Assembly (NCBI RefSeq): GCF_023715155.1
Contig: NZ_JAMBNQ010000033.1
Location: forward strand, 1 to 57,748
Origin: Neobacillus mesonae
GTDB lineage: Bacteria; Bacillota; Bacilli; Bacillales; Cytobacillaceae
DNA length: 57,748 bases
Direction of reading: 5' to 3'
Shown in pieces: positions 1 through 8,138 of this stretch. Every line of letters begins with the position of its first letter. Position 1 is the stretch's first letter. The position numbers were made by a program, and so were the translations under genes. The notes beneath the pieces are model-generated. The model was not told where the DNA came from and did no database searches. It worked only from the letters and a program-made list of their open reading frames with translations.

Positions 1-128
1 TTGAAAACCATTTGACATCCCTTTCCGGATATGAAGTTTAAAATCCATGGAAGTTTCGCAAAAAAAATGAAAGGGTATAGGATGAAAGCACTTGCCAGTG
101 ATTTTACACAAAAACTAGGACTTGACTT

Positions 129-333
129 GATGAAAGACAAAATGACCGGCAAACTAGGAAATCTGTCTTTCATAGGTGCGATGAAGGACAAAATGACCGG
201 CAAACCAAGGAAACCAGTCTTTCATAGGTGTGATGAAAGACAAAATGACCGTCAAACTAAGAAACCTGTCCATCATAAGCAAGATGAAAGACAAAATCAC
301 AGGGCAACCAAGGAAATCGGTCTTTCATAGGGC
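129..333. repeat. Four tandem copies of a 51-52 bp repeat
   Basis: Units starting near 129, 180, 232 and 283 each begin GATGAAAGACAAAATGACC (with small changes) and end in a CTTTCATAGG-like block. An open frame runs through the array (31-330), but its protein is only the repeat translated and changes frame between units because one spacing is 52 instead of 51. I therefore treat it as a non-coding tandem repeat, not a gene. Confidence 0.7.
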
Positions 334-377
334 AAATGACTAGTAAAATTTCAGGAAATCCAAAAAACTAATCATAT

Positions 378-416
378 TAAAAAAGGGGGCACATCACATT
401 CATGATGGCCCCCTTA
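378..416 (-). terminator. Rho-independent terminator of plsY
   Basis: On the minus strand a GGGGGC / GCCCCC stem with extra internal pairing is followed by a run of six T. It lies just after the plsY stop codon. Confidence 0.8.
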
Positions 417-420
417 ATTT

Positions 421-1047
421 CTACATCTTAAATCCGCCTCCCTTTGGAGGGATTCGATCGTTTTTTAAATTTTTATCATTGATTTTCGGTTCGATTCCGA
501 GGATAAAGTTACGGATGTTTGAGCGGTGAAGGAAAATTAAAAGAACAGAAAATAATAAAAAAATTAGTTCAAAATCAAGCTTTGCTGAAAGGATATCGTA
601 GGCAAGCATACTGAATCCAACAGAAATGGAACCTAGGAATACATATTTTGTGAGAAAAATAACGATAAAGAACGCAACATAAGCAATGATGAGGAGTGAA
701 AGGTTGGCAACTAATAATGCCCCTGCAGTAGTAGCGATAGCTTTTCCGCCTCTAAAGCCAGCGAATACGGGAAAGCAATGACCAGCAACAGCGGCTAAAC
801 CAAAGTACAGTGGTTCTGCTTCAAGCTGAAAATAGAGCGGCAATGATCCAGCTAAGGAACCTTTACCTAGATCAACCAGCAGAACAAAGATAGCTGACTT
901 TTTTCCGAGAACCCGGAGAGTGTTGGTCGCCCCAGGGTTTTTACTGCCATGTTCACGAATATCAACCCCAAATAGCCATTTGCCAACAATTAGGGCGGTA
1001 GGAATGCTTCCTATTAAATAGGCAACAAAAAGCAGAAGCCAGGACAT
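421..1047 (-). CDS. plsY: Glycerol-3-phosphate acyltransferase PlsY
   Basis: Membrane enzyme that transfers the acyl group of acyl-phosphate to glycerol-3-phosphate, the first acylation step of phosphatidic acid synthesis in most Gram-positive bacteria. The 208-residue protein has the usual length, about five hydrophobic membrane segments, the loop motif SKNPGATN (about residues 35-42) and the second signature GHCFPVFAGFRGGK (about 89-102), both typical of PlsY. I chose the ATG at 1047 (MSWLLL) because an AAGGGA-type ribosome site lies about 10 bases upstream; a TTG two codons earlier is possible. It is monocistronic with its own terminator. Family assignment is secure. Confidence 0.95.
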   Translation of the reverse strand: MSWLLLFVAYLIGSIPTALIVGKWLFGVDIREHGSKNPGATNTLRVLGKKSAIFVLLVDLGKGSLAGSLPLYFQLEAEPLYFGLAAVAGHCFPVFAGFRGGKAIATTAGALLVANLSLLIIAYVAFFIVIFLTKYVFLGSISVGFSMLAYDILSAKLDFELIFLLFSVLLIFLHRSNIRNFILGIEPKINDKNLKNDRIPPKGGGFKM

Positions 1048-1243
1048 ACCCAATCATTCCCTTATTTAGTAAATTTATAGTGTGATTGTATCATGTACAA
1101 TTGGCAGGATTTTGTTGGAATTTCACGAATTACAAAATAAAAAGAGGCACTAAGCATTACTCATGAAAAATTATGTTTGTGCCCAGCATGTAAAATGAAA
1201 AGGAAAGAACAAATTAAACTGGCACCCATGTCAAGGACAAATG

Positions 1244-1270
1244 AAAAAAGAGGACAAATGATTGTCCTCT
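1244..1270 (-). terminator. Terminator of the ehu operon
   Basis: Perfect AGAGGACAA / TTGTCCTCT hairpin followed by T6 on the minus strand, just after the end of ehuA. Confidence 0.85.
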
Positions 1271-1278
1271 CCATTCTA

Positions 1279-2103
1279 TTACCCTTTCAAGAAACGGCTC
1301 AAGAAGGTCCGCAATCTTTCACTCTTCGGATTCTCAAAAATTTCCTTTGGTGTTCCTTCTTCTTCAATTTTTCCATCATGTAAAAAGATCACCCTGTCGG
1401 CGACGTCACGCGCAAAATCCATTTCATGGGTAACTAAAATCATAGCCATATCTGTTTCTTTTGCAAGGTCTTTGATTACCTGGAGGACTTCGCCTACCAG
1501 CTCTGGGTCAAGGGCGGAGGTGACCTCATCAAACAGCATAACCTTTGGCTGCATCACGACGGCTCTTGCAATAGCAACCCGCTGCTTTTGTCCGCCGGAA
1601 AGCTGGGAAGGATATGCATCCAGTTTGTCGCCAAGGCCGACTTTTTCAAGCATATCAACAGCACGCCTATGGGCTTCCTCTTTTGATAAGCCCAGGACAT
1701 GAACTGGAGCCTCTGTTACATTTCGTAAGATGGTCATATGTGGGAAGAGATTGAAATGTTGGAACACCATGCCAATATTTTTTCGCATTTCACGTAAATG
1801 CTTTTCGTCAGCCGGCGCCAATTTACCGTTTACTTCTTTATACCATAAAGGCTTTCCTTCTACTTTAATCATACCGGAATCAGGTTGTTCCAATGTCATC
1901 AGCATGCGGATAATGGTGGTCTTTCCGGAACCGCTTGGACCGATTAGAGCAACTTTTTCACCAGGGGCAATATTTAAATCTACCCCTTTTAACACTTCTG
2001 CGTCTCCATATGTCTTTTTAATATTTTCATAGGATGCAATCGGCTTTTTGCTTTTCATTGGATATATATTGGAAGTAGTTAGTTTTCTTTCTGGTATACT
2101 CAT
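1279..2103 (-). CDS. ehuA: Ectoine/hydroxyectoine ABC transporter ATPase EhuA
   Basis: Cytoplasmic ATPase of a polar amino-acid type (PAAT) ABC importer. Visible are Walker [10 protein letters not shown] (about residues 55-63), a signature [14 protein letters not shown] (about 167-180), Walker [13 protein letters not shown] and the H-loop VTHEMDFA. The 274-residue length is a little above the usual 240-260 because of an N-terminal extension before [10 protein letters not shown]; a GAAAGGATGAG ribosome site in front of the ATG at 2103 supports the longer form. The gene is last in the ehuB-ehuC-ehuD-ehuA order. The substrate name rests mainly on EhuB and this conserved order; on its own the protein could only be called a GlnQ-like ATPase. 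Confidence 0.85.
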   Translation of the reverse strand: MSIPERKLTTSNIYPMKSKKPIASYENIKKTYGDAEVLKGVDLNIAPGEKVALIGPSGSGKTTIIRMLMTLEQPDSGMIKVEGKPLWYKEVNGKLAPADEKHLREMRKNIGMVFQHFNLFPHMTILRNVTEAPVHVLGLSKEEAHRRAVDMLEKVGLGDKLDAYPSQLSGGQKQRVAIARAVVMQPKVMLFDEVTSALDPELVGEVLQVIKDLAKETDMAMILVTHEMDFARDVADRVIFLHDGKIEEEGTPKEIFENPKSERLRTFLSRFLKG

Positions 2104-2120
2104 CTTCTCATCCTTTCGTT

Positions 2121-2834
2121 TTATTGAATCTCTGATCTTACTCGAAGCTTCTTGTTTACCCGCTGTTTTTTCTTTGGAGTAAATGCCAGCTTTGCCCGCT
2201 TCTCCAGTTTATTAATAAGGAGTGCGGAAGGATAGCTTAGCAGTAAGAATAATAATCCGACAATGGTAATTGGTTCTAAATATTTAAAGCTTTCAGACCC
2301 AATGAGCTGGGCTTTTTGCAGGAATTCCCCGACACCAATGGCCATTAAAATAGGTGTTTCTTTAAATAATACGAGTAAATAGTTTCCCAGCATTGGAATC
2401 ACAGGTGGAATGGCCTGTGGTAAAATAACTCGGAACCAAGTCTGCCTTTTTGAAAAGTTCATTGCTTTTGCGGCTTCCCATTGGCCTTTTGGAATGGCCT
2501 CAATTCCTGAACGATATACTTCGGAAATATAGGTGCTGTAGTGGATTCCTAATGTTAGGATTCCGGCTGCATACTTATTAATGGAAATCCCAATGGCAGG
2601 GAGTGCAAAATAGACAAAGAATAATTGAACGAGCGGGGGAGTACTCCGCACAAATTCAATAAAGGCAGTTATTAGCCATGATAACGGTTTAAAGCTCGAC
2701 CTTCTTGCAAACATTAAAACCAAACCCAAAATTAACGCGACAAAAAAGGCTCCGAATGTAATGGCAATAACAAGCCAAATGGCTCCAAAAATGTCAGGAA
2801 AAATATCAATGGCAAATTTCCAATCCCAAGTCAT
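2121..2834 (-). CDS. ehuD: Ectoine/hydroxyectoine ABC transporter permease EhuD
   Basis: Inner-membrane permease subunit of the HisMQ/GlnP class (237 residues). It has several hydrophobic segments and the cytoplasmic EAA loop near residues 115-140 ([20 protein letters not shown]), which contacts the ATPase. Its ATG overlaps the stop of ehuC by four bases (ATGA), so the two are translationally coupled, and an AAAGGGGTGG ribosome site precedes it. It presumably pairs with EhuC as a heterodimer. The tail beyond residue 210 is rich in Lys and Arg and is probably cytoplasmic. Confidence 0.85.
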   Translation of the reverse strand: MTWDWKFAIDIFPDIFGAIWLVIAITFGAFFVALILGLVLMFARRSSFKPLSWLITAFIEFVRSTPPLVQLFFVYFALPAIGISINKYAAGILTLGIHYSTYISEVYRSGIEAIPKGQWEAAKAMNFSKRQTWFRVILPQAIPPVIPMLGNYLLVLFKETPILMAIGVGEFLQKAQLIGSESFKYLEPITIVGLLFLLLSYPSALLINKLEKRAKLAFTPKKKQRVNKKLRVRSEIQ

Positions 2835-3487
2835 ACGTTTGCCACCCCTTTCGCATAACGTTTTTCTAATTTCTTAGCAGTAAAAATCAAAGGCAGAGCA
2901 ATAATGAAATAAACGATTAAAAGGGTCGTAAAAACAGGCATCGTATAACTGATGTTTGCATTTTGCAGGATTAATCCCTTGTAAGTTAAATCGGTCAAAG
3001 TAATCAAGGAAACTAGTGATGTTCCTTTTAACAACTCGATGGAAATATTTCCGAAGCCAGGAAGCATCATTCGAAAGGCTTGTGGGAGAATGACTAGTCT
3101 CATGCGTTGAAAATTAGTCATATTTAAGGCAATGGATGCCTCGGTCTGACCCTTTGGTATCGCTAAGATGGCACTGCGGACTACTTCAGATCCATAGGCG
3201 CCATAATTAAGTCCAAGGGCAACAACACTGGCAAGAAAAGCAGTAAATTGAATGCCAAAGGCTGGCAGGGCAAAGAAAACCCAAAACAGCTGCACCAGCA
3301 GGGAGGTACCTCTAAATAGTTCTACATAAACGGCTGACACTTTACGGATAAAAGTGAATTTCGAAACGCGGCCAAGCCCGGCAATTATCGCAATCACAAA
3401 GGCTAACGCTGCGGAGACAGCTAAAATCTCAATGGTGACGAGTGCCCCTGGCAGAAGTTTTGAAAAGATATCTAAATAAGCAGTGAT
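2831..3487 (-). CDS. ehuC: Ectoine/hydroxyectoine ABC transporter permease EhuC
   Basis: Partner permease of EhuD, with the EAA loop SAILAIPKGQTEASIALNMT. The first standard start codon in frame is a GTG at 3397, but that would remove the first membrane segment (reading ITAYLDIFSKLLPGALVTIE). In frame 30 codons upstream an ATC codon at 3487 sits seven bases after a good GGAGGG ribosome site, and an in-frame TAA lies just before it. I give the long form (218 residues, normal family length), which implies an unusual ATC start or a point mutation of the start codon. The stop overlaps ehuD. Confidence 0.75.
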   Translation of the reverse strand: MTAYLDIFSKLLPGALVTIEILAVSAALAFVIAIIAGLGRVSKFTFIRKVSAVYVELFRGTSLLVQLFWVFFALPAFGIQFTAFLASVVALGLNYGAYGSEVVRSAILAIPKGQTEASIALNMTNFQRMRLVILPQAFRMMLPGFGNISIELLKGTSLVSLITLTDLTYKGLILQNANISYTMPVFTTLLIVYFIIALPLIFTAKKLEKRYAKGVANV

Positions 3488-3524
3488 GGTTTATCCCTCC
3501 ATAATGATAGATGTTAAGATTACA

Positions 3525-3557
3525 AGAAAAGACACTCTAATTCGGAGTGCCTTTCAT
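3525..3557 (-). terminator. Intra-operon terminator between ehuB and ehuC
   Basis: On the minus strand AAAGGCACTC and GAGTGTCTTTTC form a stem, with T-rich sequence after it. A partial terminator here would allow more binding protein than permease, as is common in ABC importer operons (inference). Confidence 0.65.
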
Positions 3558-3568
3558 TTTCCAAGTGA

Positions 3569-4438
3569 TTACTGGCAAAGTTCTTTGGCCGTAACATCAC
3601 CAGGTATTTCTGATTCTGTAAAACCAAATTTACTGATAATGTCCAAAAGTTCTCCGGACTCTTTTAATTTTTTCAGTTCCTTATTATAAGCCTGCACGAT
3701 TTCATCATCACCTAGTTTAAAAGCAGCCGCTCCATATCCGCGAATACTTTCACCATCGACAACAGGCTGGGTGAAGTCTTCAACAACCTCAATATTTTTT
3801 GCATTAGCTGTTTCAAGAGCAGAATTTAATGTCGGTCCTGTCATTGTGATTGCATCCACCCGTTTTGACTCCAGCGCGGTGATGTTAGACGGAATATCAG
3901 TAACAAATTCCATTTGGCTTTTCTTTACACCGGCAGCCTCTAAGTATTTGATTTCAATGGCTCCGTTCATGACGGATACCTTCATGTCAGGATTTTTGGC
4001 AATGTCTTTATAACTGTGGATATTTTTAGGATTCCCTTTTTGAACGGCAAGCCCTTCGCCGATTGTGTAATCAGGCTCGGCAAAATCAACTTGTTCACAT
4101 CGTTCTGGTGTTATATACATTCCGGCAGTAATAACATCAAATTTCCCAGCTTTCAGCCCCGGTATAAGGGAGCTAAATTTCGTTAACTTTCCTTCCATTT
4201 CTTCAATACCCATTTTCTTAAAGATGGTACGGGCAACTTCAACAGCTTCTCCAGTCAGCTTTCCGTTTTCATCTTCGTACGCATATGGTTTTTCGCCGGC
4301 GAAGCCAACGACAATTTTCCCTTCCTTTTTAGCCTTTTCAAGGGTCGACATATCCTTATCCCCTGAAGTTGTAACTGAACATGCGGCAAGCAATATGACT
4401 GAAAGACAACATATCATAATTGTTTTTATTTTCCTCAA
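3569..4438 (-). CDS. ehuB: Ectoine/hydroxyectoine-binding lipoprotein EhuB
   Basis: Extracellular solute-binding protein of an ABC importer. The N-terminus has a lipoprotein signal, RKIKTIMICCLSVILLAACS, with lipobox LAAC, so the mature protein is anchored in the membrane at Cys. The body carries blocks typical of EhuB: GEAVEVARTIFKKMGIEEMEG, KFSSLIPGLKAGKFDVITAG, MYITPERCEQVDFAEPDY, and YGAAAFK near the C-terminus. I chose a TTG start at 4438, which has a GAGGGGGATTG ribosome site and leads directly into the signal peptide; the ATG 24 codons upstream gives an implausible leader. About 289 residues. It is the first gene of ehuBCDA, for compatible-solute uptake as osmoprotectant or nutrient. 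Confidence 0.85.
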   Translation of the reverse strand: MRKIKTIMICCLSVILLAACSVTTSGDKDMSTLEKAKKEGKIVVGFAGEKPYAYEDENGKLTGEAVEVARTIFKKMGIEEMEGKLTKFSSLIPGLKAGKFDVITAGMYITPERCEQVDFAEPDYTIGEGLAVQKGNPKNIHSYKDIAKNPDMKVSVMNGAIEIKYLEAAGVKKSQMEFVTDIPSNITALESKRVDAITMTGPTLNSALETANAKNIEVVEDFTQPVVDGESIRGYGAAAFKLGDDEIVQAYNKELKKLKESGELLDIISKFGFTESEIPGDVTAKELCQ

Positions 4439-4886
4439 ATCAATCCCCCTCAATATTCTGGTATAGTCTTTGATTGAAAAAATGGAAGAAAACTGGGTTA
4501 AAGGGTACATATTTTATTGTACTGGATAGGAAATATTCAGACAAATGGGAAATCAATGGATTAATTGGGGTGAGCCATTCTCTCACTATCTCTCGTATAA
4601 AGAGCGCTTACAGTCTTAAAAATCCTTCCTGATACTCCAAAATGCTCTAGAATACTCTGTATATTTCGTCAATTTTACCCAAAATTAAAGATGATTCAAA
4701 AGACTTAGAGAAGACCTTAGAAACGGCGAAAAACCAATGGTTTTTAGGGGATTATGAGAAATTTAAACGGTAATTCGATAAAAGTTTGAAAAAAATTTTA
4801 TAAAAAGTGTAGGGTTCTTATAAACTCATTTCGTCTATTAAGGTGACAGATAAAGTGAAAGGGGGGAGAGAACCATAACTGACAAT
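4439..4886. other. Divergent intergenic region between ehuB and the sigma operon
   Basis: About 450 bases with no credible gene. It must hold the promoters for the leftward ehu operon and the rightward sigma operon. Apart from the candidate ECF promoter at 4808-4837 I see no clear operator. Confidence 0.6.
4808..4837 (+). promoter_or_regulatory. Candidate ECF-type autoregulatory promoter
   Basis: TGTAGG, then 18 bases, then CGTCTA resembles the TGTAAC/CGTC pattern of Bacillus ECF sigma promoters and lies about 40 bases before the sigma-factor gene, where autoregulation is usual. The -35 element matches imperfectly. Confidence 0.35.
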
Positions 4887-5420
4887 GTGTTAATTGAAAA
4901 AGTGCTGGAAGGTAATGACCATGCTTTCCGTCTTTTGGTCGAGAAGTATCGGAATGATGTGTTTCGGATCGCTTTTGCTGTACTTCGGGACCAAAAAGAA
5001 GCAGAAGATGCGGCACAAGAAGTGTTTATAAAAATTTATACCTCTCTCTCCCAATATGAAAACCAAGGATTTAAAACATGGATGACAAGGATTGCAGTGA
5101 ATCATGCCATTGATATCCAGCGAAAAAAGACTGGAAGAAAAATAGAAATAGTCGAGGAATTAGAAGATCAAGCCCTTGGATCCCCGCCAGATAGTGTTGA
5201 AAAGAAGATTATCGAAAATGACCGGCGCAGGCTTGTCAGAAAAAGACTAGGTGAGCTGCCGGACAATTACCGCGAAGTCATTTTCGGATTTTATATAGAA
5301 GAAAAAAGTTATCAGCAATTGGCAGAAGAACAAAATGTTCATGTAAAAACAATCGAAACAAAGCTCTACCGGGCACGTAATTGGATGAAGAAGAACTGGA
5401 AGGAGGACGATTTTTCATGA
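4887..5420 (+). CDS. ECF-family RNA polymerase sigma factor
   Basis: Alternative sigma-70 family factor of the extracytoplasmic-function group. Region 2 spans about residues 10-80 (FRLLVEKYRNDVFRIAF, then DQKEAEDAAQEVFIKIY) and region 4 about 115-170 (LPDNYREVIFGFYIEEKSYQQLA and KTIETKLYRARNWMKK). Start choice is awkward: GTG at 4887 is the first standard start, but the strong GGGGGGAGAG site (4861-4870) is 16 bases away and fits better with an in-frame ATA at 4875, giving ITDN before VLIEKV. The stop overlaps the next ATG (ATGA), so it is coupled to its anti-sigma factor. I cannot assign it to a named B. subtilis sigma factor. Confidence 0.9.
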   Translation: MLIEKVLEGNDHAFRLLVEKYRNDVFRIAFAVLRDQKEAEDAAQEVFIKIYTSLSQYENQGFKTWMTRIAVNHAIDIQRKKTGRKIEIVEELEDQALGSPPDSVEKKIIENDRRRLVRKRLGELPDNYREVIFGFYIEEKSYQQLAEEQNVHVKTIETKLYRARNWMKKNWKEDDFS

Positions 5421-5914
5421 CGCATTACGCTTACGCTGAATGGCAGAAATATGTAAGAAACGAACTTGGCAGCACTAAACGTGAAGAACTTGAAACCCAT
5501 TTATACACGTGTGACCAATGTTTGGGATATTATTTGCAAGCCATAGCAGAAAATGAATCATCGCTTCCGGCACTTTCAAATGAAAGCAGCTTCACTGACC
5601 TCGTGATGGCAGCTGTTACGAAGCAACCTGAGGTGTCTGACACGCAAAACAACGCAGGTAATTTGGAAATAGTGCCTGATACTAAAATACAGAAAAAGCC
5701 ATTTTATCAGCGAGTTTCCTTCCATTATTTGCTTGCAGTGGCTGCAACGTTGTTCTTAATGTTTACTGGTGCGTTTCATACTCTTACGAAATATGCGAAC
5801 GTAATGGACACACACCGTGTGCAGGAGGGGAAGCCTTCGGTGACGGAAGGTGTTATGAATAAGACATTTGCATGGATGGATGCGTTAGAGAAAAAGGAGG
5901 CAATTAAGAAATGA
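5417..5914 (+). CDS. Zinc-finger (zf-HC2) anti-sigma factor, single-pass membrane protein
   Basis: The N-terminal part has the HxxxCxxC zinc motif (HLYTCDQC) typical of anti-sigma domains that hold ECF sigma factors at the membrane. One hydrophobic segment follows, FHYLLAVAATLFLMFTGAF (about residue 105), then a short outer domain. The ATG at 5417 is preceded by AAGGAGG at 5399-5405 and overlaps the sigma stop; a longer frame from 5381 would start inside the sigma gene and lacks its own ribosome site. By analogy it should sequester the product of the preceding gene until an envelope signal releases it. 165 residues. Confidence 0.85.
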   Translation: MTHYAYAEWQKYVRNELGSTKREELETHLYTCDQCLGYYLQAIAENESSLPALSNESSFTDLVMAAVTKQPEVSDTQNNAGNLEIVPDTKIQKKPFYQRVSFHYLLAVAATLFLMFTGAFHTLTKYANVMDTHRVQEGKPSVTEGVMNKTFAWMDALEKKEAIKK

Positions 5915-6987
5915 AAAATTCAACGAAGGCATTAACACTATCGCTGTTTCCAGGATTGGGTCATATCTATTTTGGCGGCGTAGTACGCGGTGTGCTTTAC
6001 TCACTGGCCGTGGTTGGCCTGGCGTTTGTCACAGTCATCAGTATACTGACAAATAATGAGGAATTCAGTATTTTTACTTTCATGGCGGGTATTTTCATTT
6101 ATTTGGTCAGTTTCATCGATATGGGTGTCCAGATCTCAAAACATAAGAAAGCACTTGCGGCTGTGGACTCAGATGACCAGCAGTCCAAGGCTGCACAGGA
6201 TTCGGAACGGTTTTATACCATTGTCCTTTCCTTTATTCCAGGCCTTGGGCATTTTCAGCTTGGGCTTATGAACCGCGGTCTTACACTGCTGGCAACCTTC
6301 TTAGGACTTGGTGCTATGGTTATCTTTGTTGCAGTACTTTCCAATCGCGGTGAGTTCCTCGTATTCCTTGCTGGTCTGCCAATTATCTGGGTGTACGGCT
6401 TTTTCGATGCCGTTCAGCAGGTGAATAAGAAACAGCGCGGAGAGGAACTTGTGGATAAAACGATTTATGAAGACTTCGATACACGCCGTGAAGACGGTAA
6501 AAAAAGCAAAGCGATAGCGACATTCCTTTCTATTTTTCCAGGTGCAGGGCATTTGTATTTAGGACTGCAGCGCCGCGGTATTCAGTTGATGGCGGCATTC
6601 TTGCTATCAGTATATATCTTAGATGTGCTAAGGCTGGGTATCTTCCTTTTTCTCATCCCGATTATATGGTTTTACAGCTTCTTTGATGGATTGCAAAAGG
6701 TATCCAGATATGGTGAGGATGAGATGGAGGATATTCCGATTATTAACTATTTCTTGAACCATCAAAAGTGGGTTGGAATCGGGCTGATTTTAATGGGCCT
6801 TTACTATTTAGCAATGAATGTCCTCTTGCCTGCATTCCGTCCAATGTTAACAAGAATATTTAATGATCAAATGATGTTTTGGATTCAGGATTACATCCAA
6901 ACCGGCGTTGTTTGTCTGCTGTTAATAGGCAGCGGAATTAAGCTTTTATCAGGCAGTAAACATAAAAGGGAGGAGAAGAAATCATGA
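5911..6987 (+). CDS. Membrane protein with three internal repeats
   Basis: 358-residue polytopic protein. A block of about 95 residues occurs three times, each starting LSLFPGLGHIYFG, LSFIPGLGHFQLG or LSIFPGAGHLYLG, then a basic RG pair and two hydrophobic segments ending in a WxYGFFDAVQ or IWFYSFFDGLQ motif. The P-G-x-G-H/Q-x-Y pattern recalls TM2-type small membrane domains. A fourth hydrophobic part (about 285-350) is not repeated. The gene overlaps the anti-sigma stop by ATGA and overlaps the next small ORF likewise, so it is part of the sigma operon and probably an envelope-stress target. No specific function is known to me. Confidence 0.75.
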   Translation: MKNSTKALTLSLFPGLGHIYFGGVVRGVLYSLAVVGLAFVTVISILTNNEEFSIFTFMAGIFIYLVSFIDMGVQISKHKKALAAVDSDDQQSKAAQDSERFYTIVLSFIPGLGHFQLGLMNRGLTLLATFLGLGAMVIFVAVLSNRGEFLVFLAGLPIIWVYGFFDAVQQVNKKQRGEELVDKTIYEDFDTRREDGKKSKAIATFLSIFPGAGHLYLGLQRRGIQLMAAFLLSVYILDVLRLGIFLFLIPIIWFYSFFDGLQKVSRYGEDEMEDIPIINYFLNHQKWVGIGLILMGLYYLAMNVLLPAFRPMLTRIFNDQMMFWIQDYIQTGVVCLLLIGSGIKLLSGSKHKREEKKS

Positions 6988-7078
6988 GAAAGTGGAGAGG
7001 TGGCTTGCAGGTATGCTTGTGATTGCAGCTGGAGCCGCCTTTCTTTATAAGAAAAGGGAAGCGGGTATAAATGCATGA
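6984..7078 (+). pseudogene. Small membrane protein gene, apparently frameshifted
   Basis: The ATG at 6984 (overlapping the previous stop) gives only MRKWRGGLQVCL. One frame over, from a GTG at 6992, the text reads ERWLAGMLVIAAGAAFLYKK, a clean single-pass membrane segment, ending in a TGA that overlaps the next ATG at 7075. One extra A in the AAA run at 6989-6991 would restore a 30-residue protein starting MRK. Either a real frameshift, a sequencing error, or a GTG start far from the ribosome site. Confidence 0.5.
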
Positions 7079-7992
7079 GGACATGGAGGGTTGGTACGTT
7101 TTCAGGTGGGGCCTTGCTTGTTATGCTTGGCCTTTTTCTTTTCCTATCAAGGTTTTTGGAAATGAATTTGTTTCAAGTGATGACAGCATGGTGGCCGATT
7201 ATCTAGATTGTTCTTGGAATTGAAATTTTGCTTTATTTATTTCTTGGGAGGCAGGAAAAGCTGGTTCTAAGATATGACTTTTTAAGCATCTTTTTCACAG
7301 CAATGATTGGAACACTGGCAATAGCCTTTGCTGTTCTGAATTCAACTGGTTTACTGGGAAAAGTGGAGGAGGTCGCTGCACGGGAAGAGCGTTCATTTGA
7401 TCTGCCTGTTTTCTCTTATGATATGGATACCCGCATTAAACGAGTGGTAGTAAGAAACGCAGGCTATGATGCAACGATTGAATCAACCAGTACTGATGAG
7501 ATTTCCGTATTTGGGACCTACAGGGTTCAAACGAAAAAAAGGGAAAAGCAGCTTATGAACGTAGATGATTATCTTATGGCAAATCAAATAGGAGACACCC
7601 TTTATATTGATTTGAAGATGCTGCCGAATGATGCAGGCCCATTCCATACACAAGGAGCCGCCGCTGTGACAATTCTTATTCCAAACGATGTAGAACTTGA
7701 GGCAGCGGGAGAAAATGACTCACTCACTTTGAAGCCGCGATCACTTAAAAATAATTGGTCGGTTGAAATGGCCTCAGCTGTAACGGTTCATTCTTCAGAA
7801 AGCAAGAATTTAAAGATTGATGCGAAAGGTGTCGAGGAACTGTCAGGGAGAGAATGGCAGGTTATAAAAAAGGAGAAAGAACAGAATCAGAATCCATCTG
7901 GCGAAAAGGATGCTCTATATCAAATTGGGACAGGTCAATACCATATTAATATAGTCAGTTGCTATCAAGTTAGCCTCTTAACAGGAGAATAA
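7075..7992 (+). pseudogene. LiaI/LiaF-like membrane protein interrupted by a stop codon
   Basis: From ATG 7075 the frame reads two hydrophobic segments (GGALLVMLGLFLFLS, then WWPII) and meets TAG at 7204-7206, then continues in the same frame as IVLGIEILLYLFLG. WWPIIxIxLGxEILLYL is the signature of the LiaI-LiaF-like transmembrane region, so codon 44 was very probably a sense codon. The rest (to 7992) contains another membrane segment and an outer beta-rich domain. Downstream reinitiation at TTG 7228 would give 254 residues. In this operon it would be an envelope-stress effector or sensor, now probably inactive unless the stop is a sequencing error. Confidence 0.65.
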
Positions 7993-8138
7993 TAACGCTT
8001 TTTTTGCAAAAAACGTAAAAAAGGTTATGATAGTAAATGGACTTTAACTGACGAATTATTTGAAACTGCAATTGTTAATTGGTAAAATATTGAATTGACT
8101 GAAAGACGTGTTGATTTTTAAAATAGGTGGATGAACTT

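Noticed and set aside
31..330. 99-residue ORF through the tandem repeat at the left edge
   Set aside because: Its product is only the DNA repeat translated, in shifting frames, with no ribosome site. Treated as repeat.
129..333. Possible CRISPR array
   Set aside because: The whole 51-52 base unit is conserved; there are no unique spacers between short repeats and no cas genes. The same holds for the 82-bp array at 15266.
1262..1702. 146-residue ORF antisense to ehuA
   Set aside because: Shadow frame inside a conserved ATPase gene; no ribosome site.
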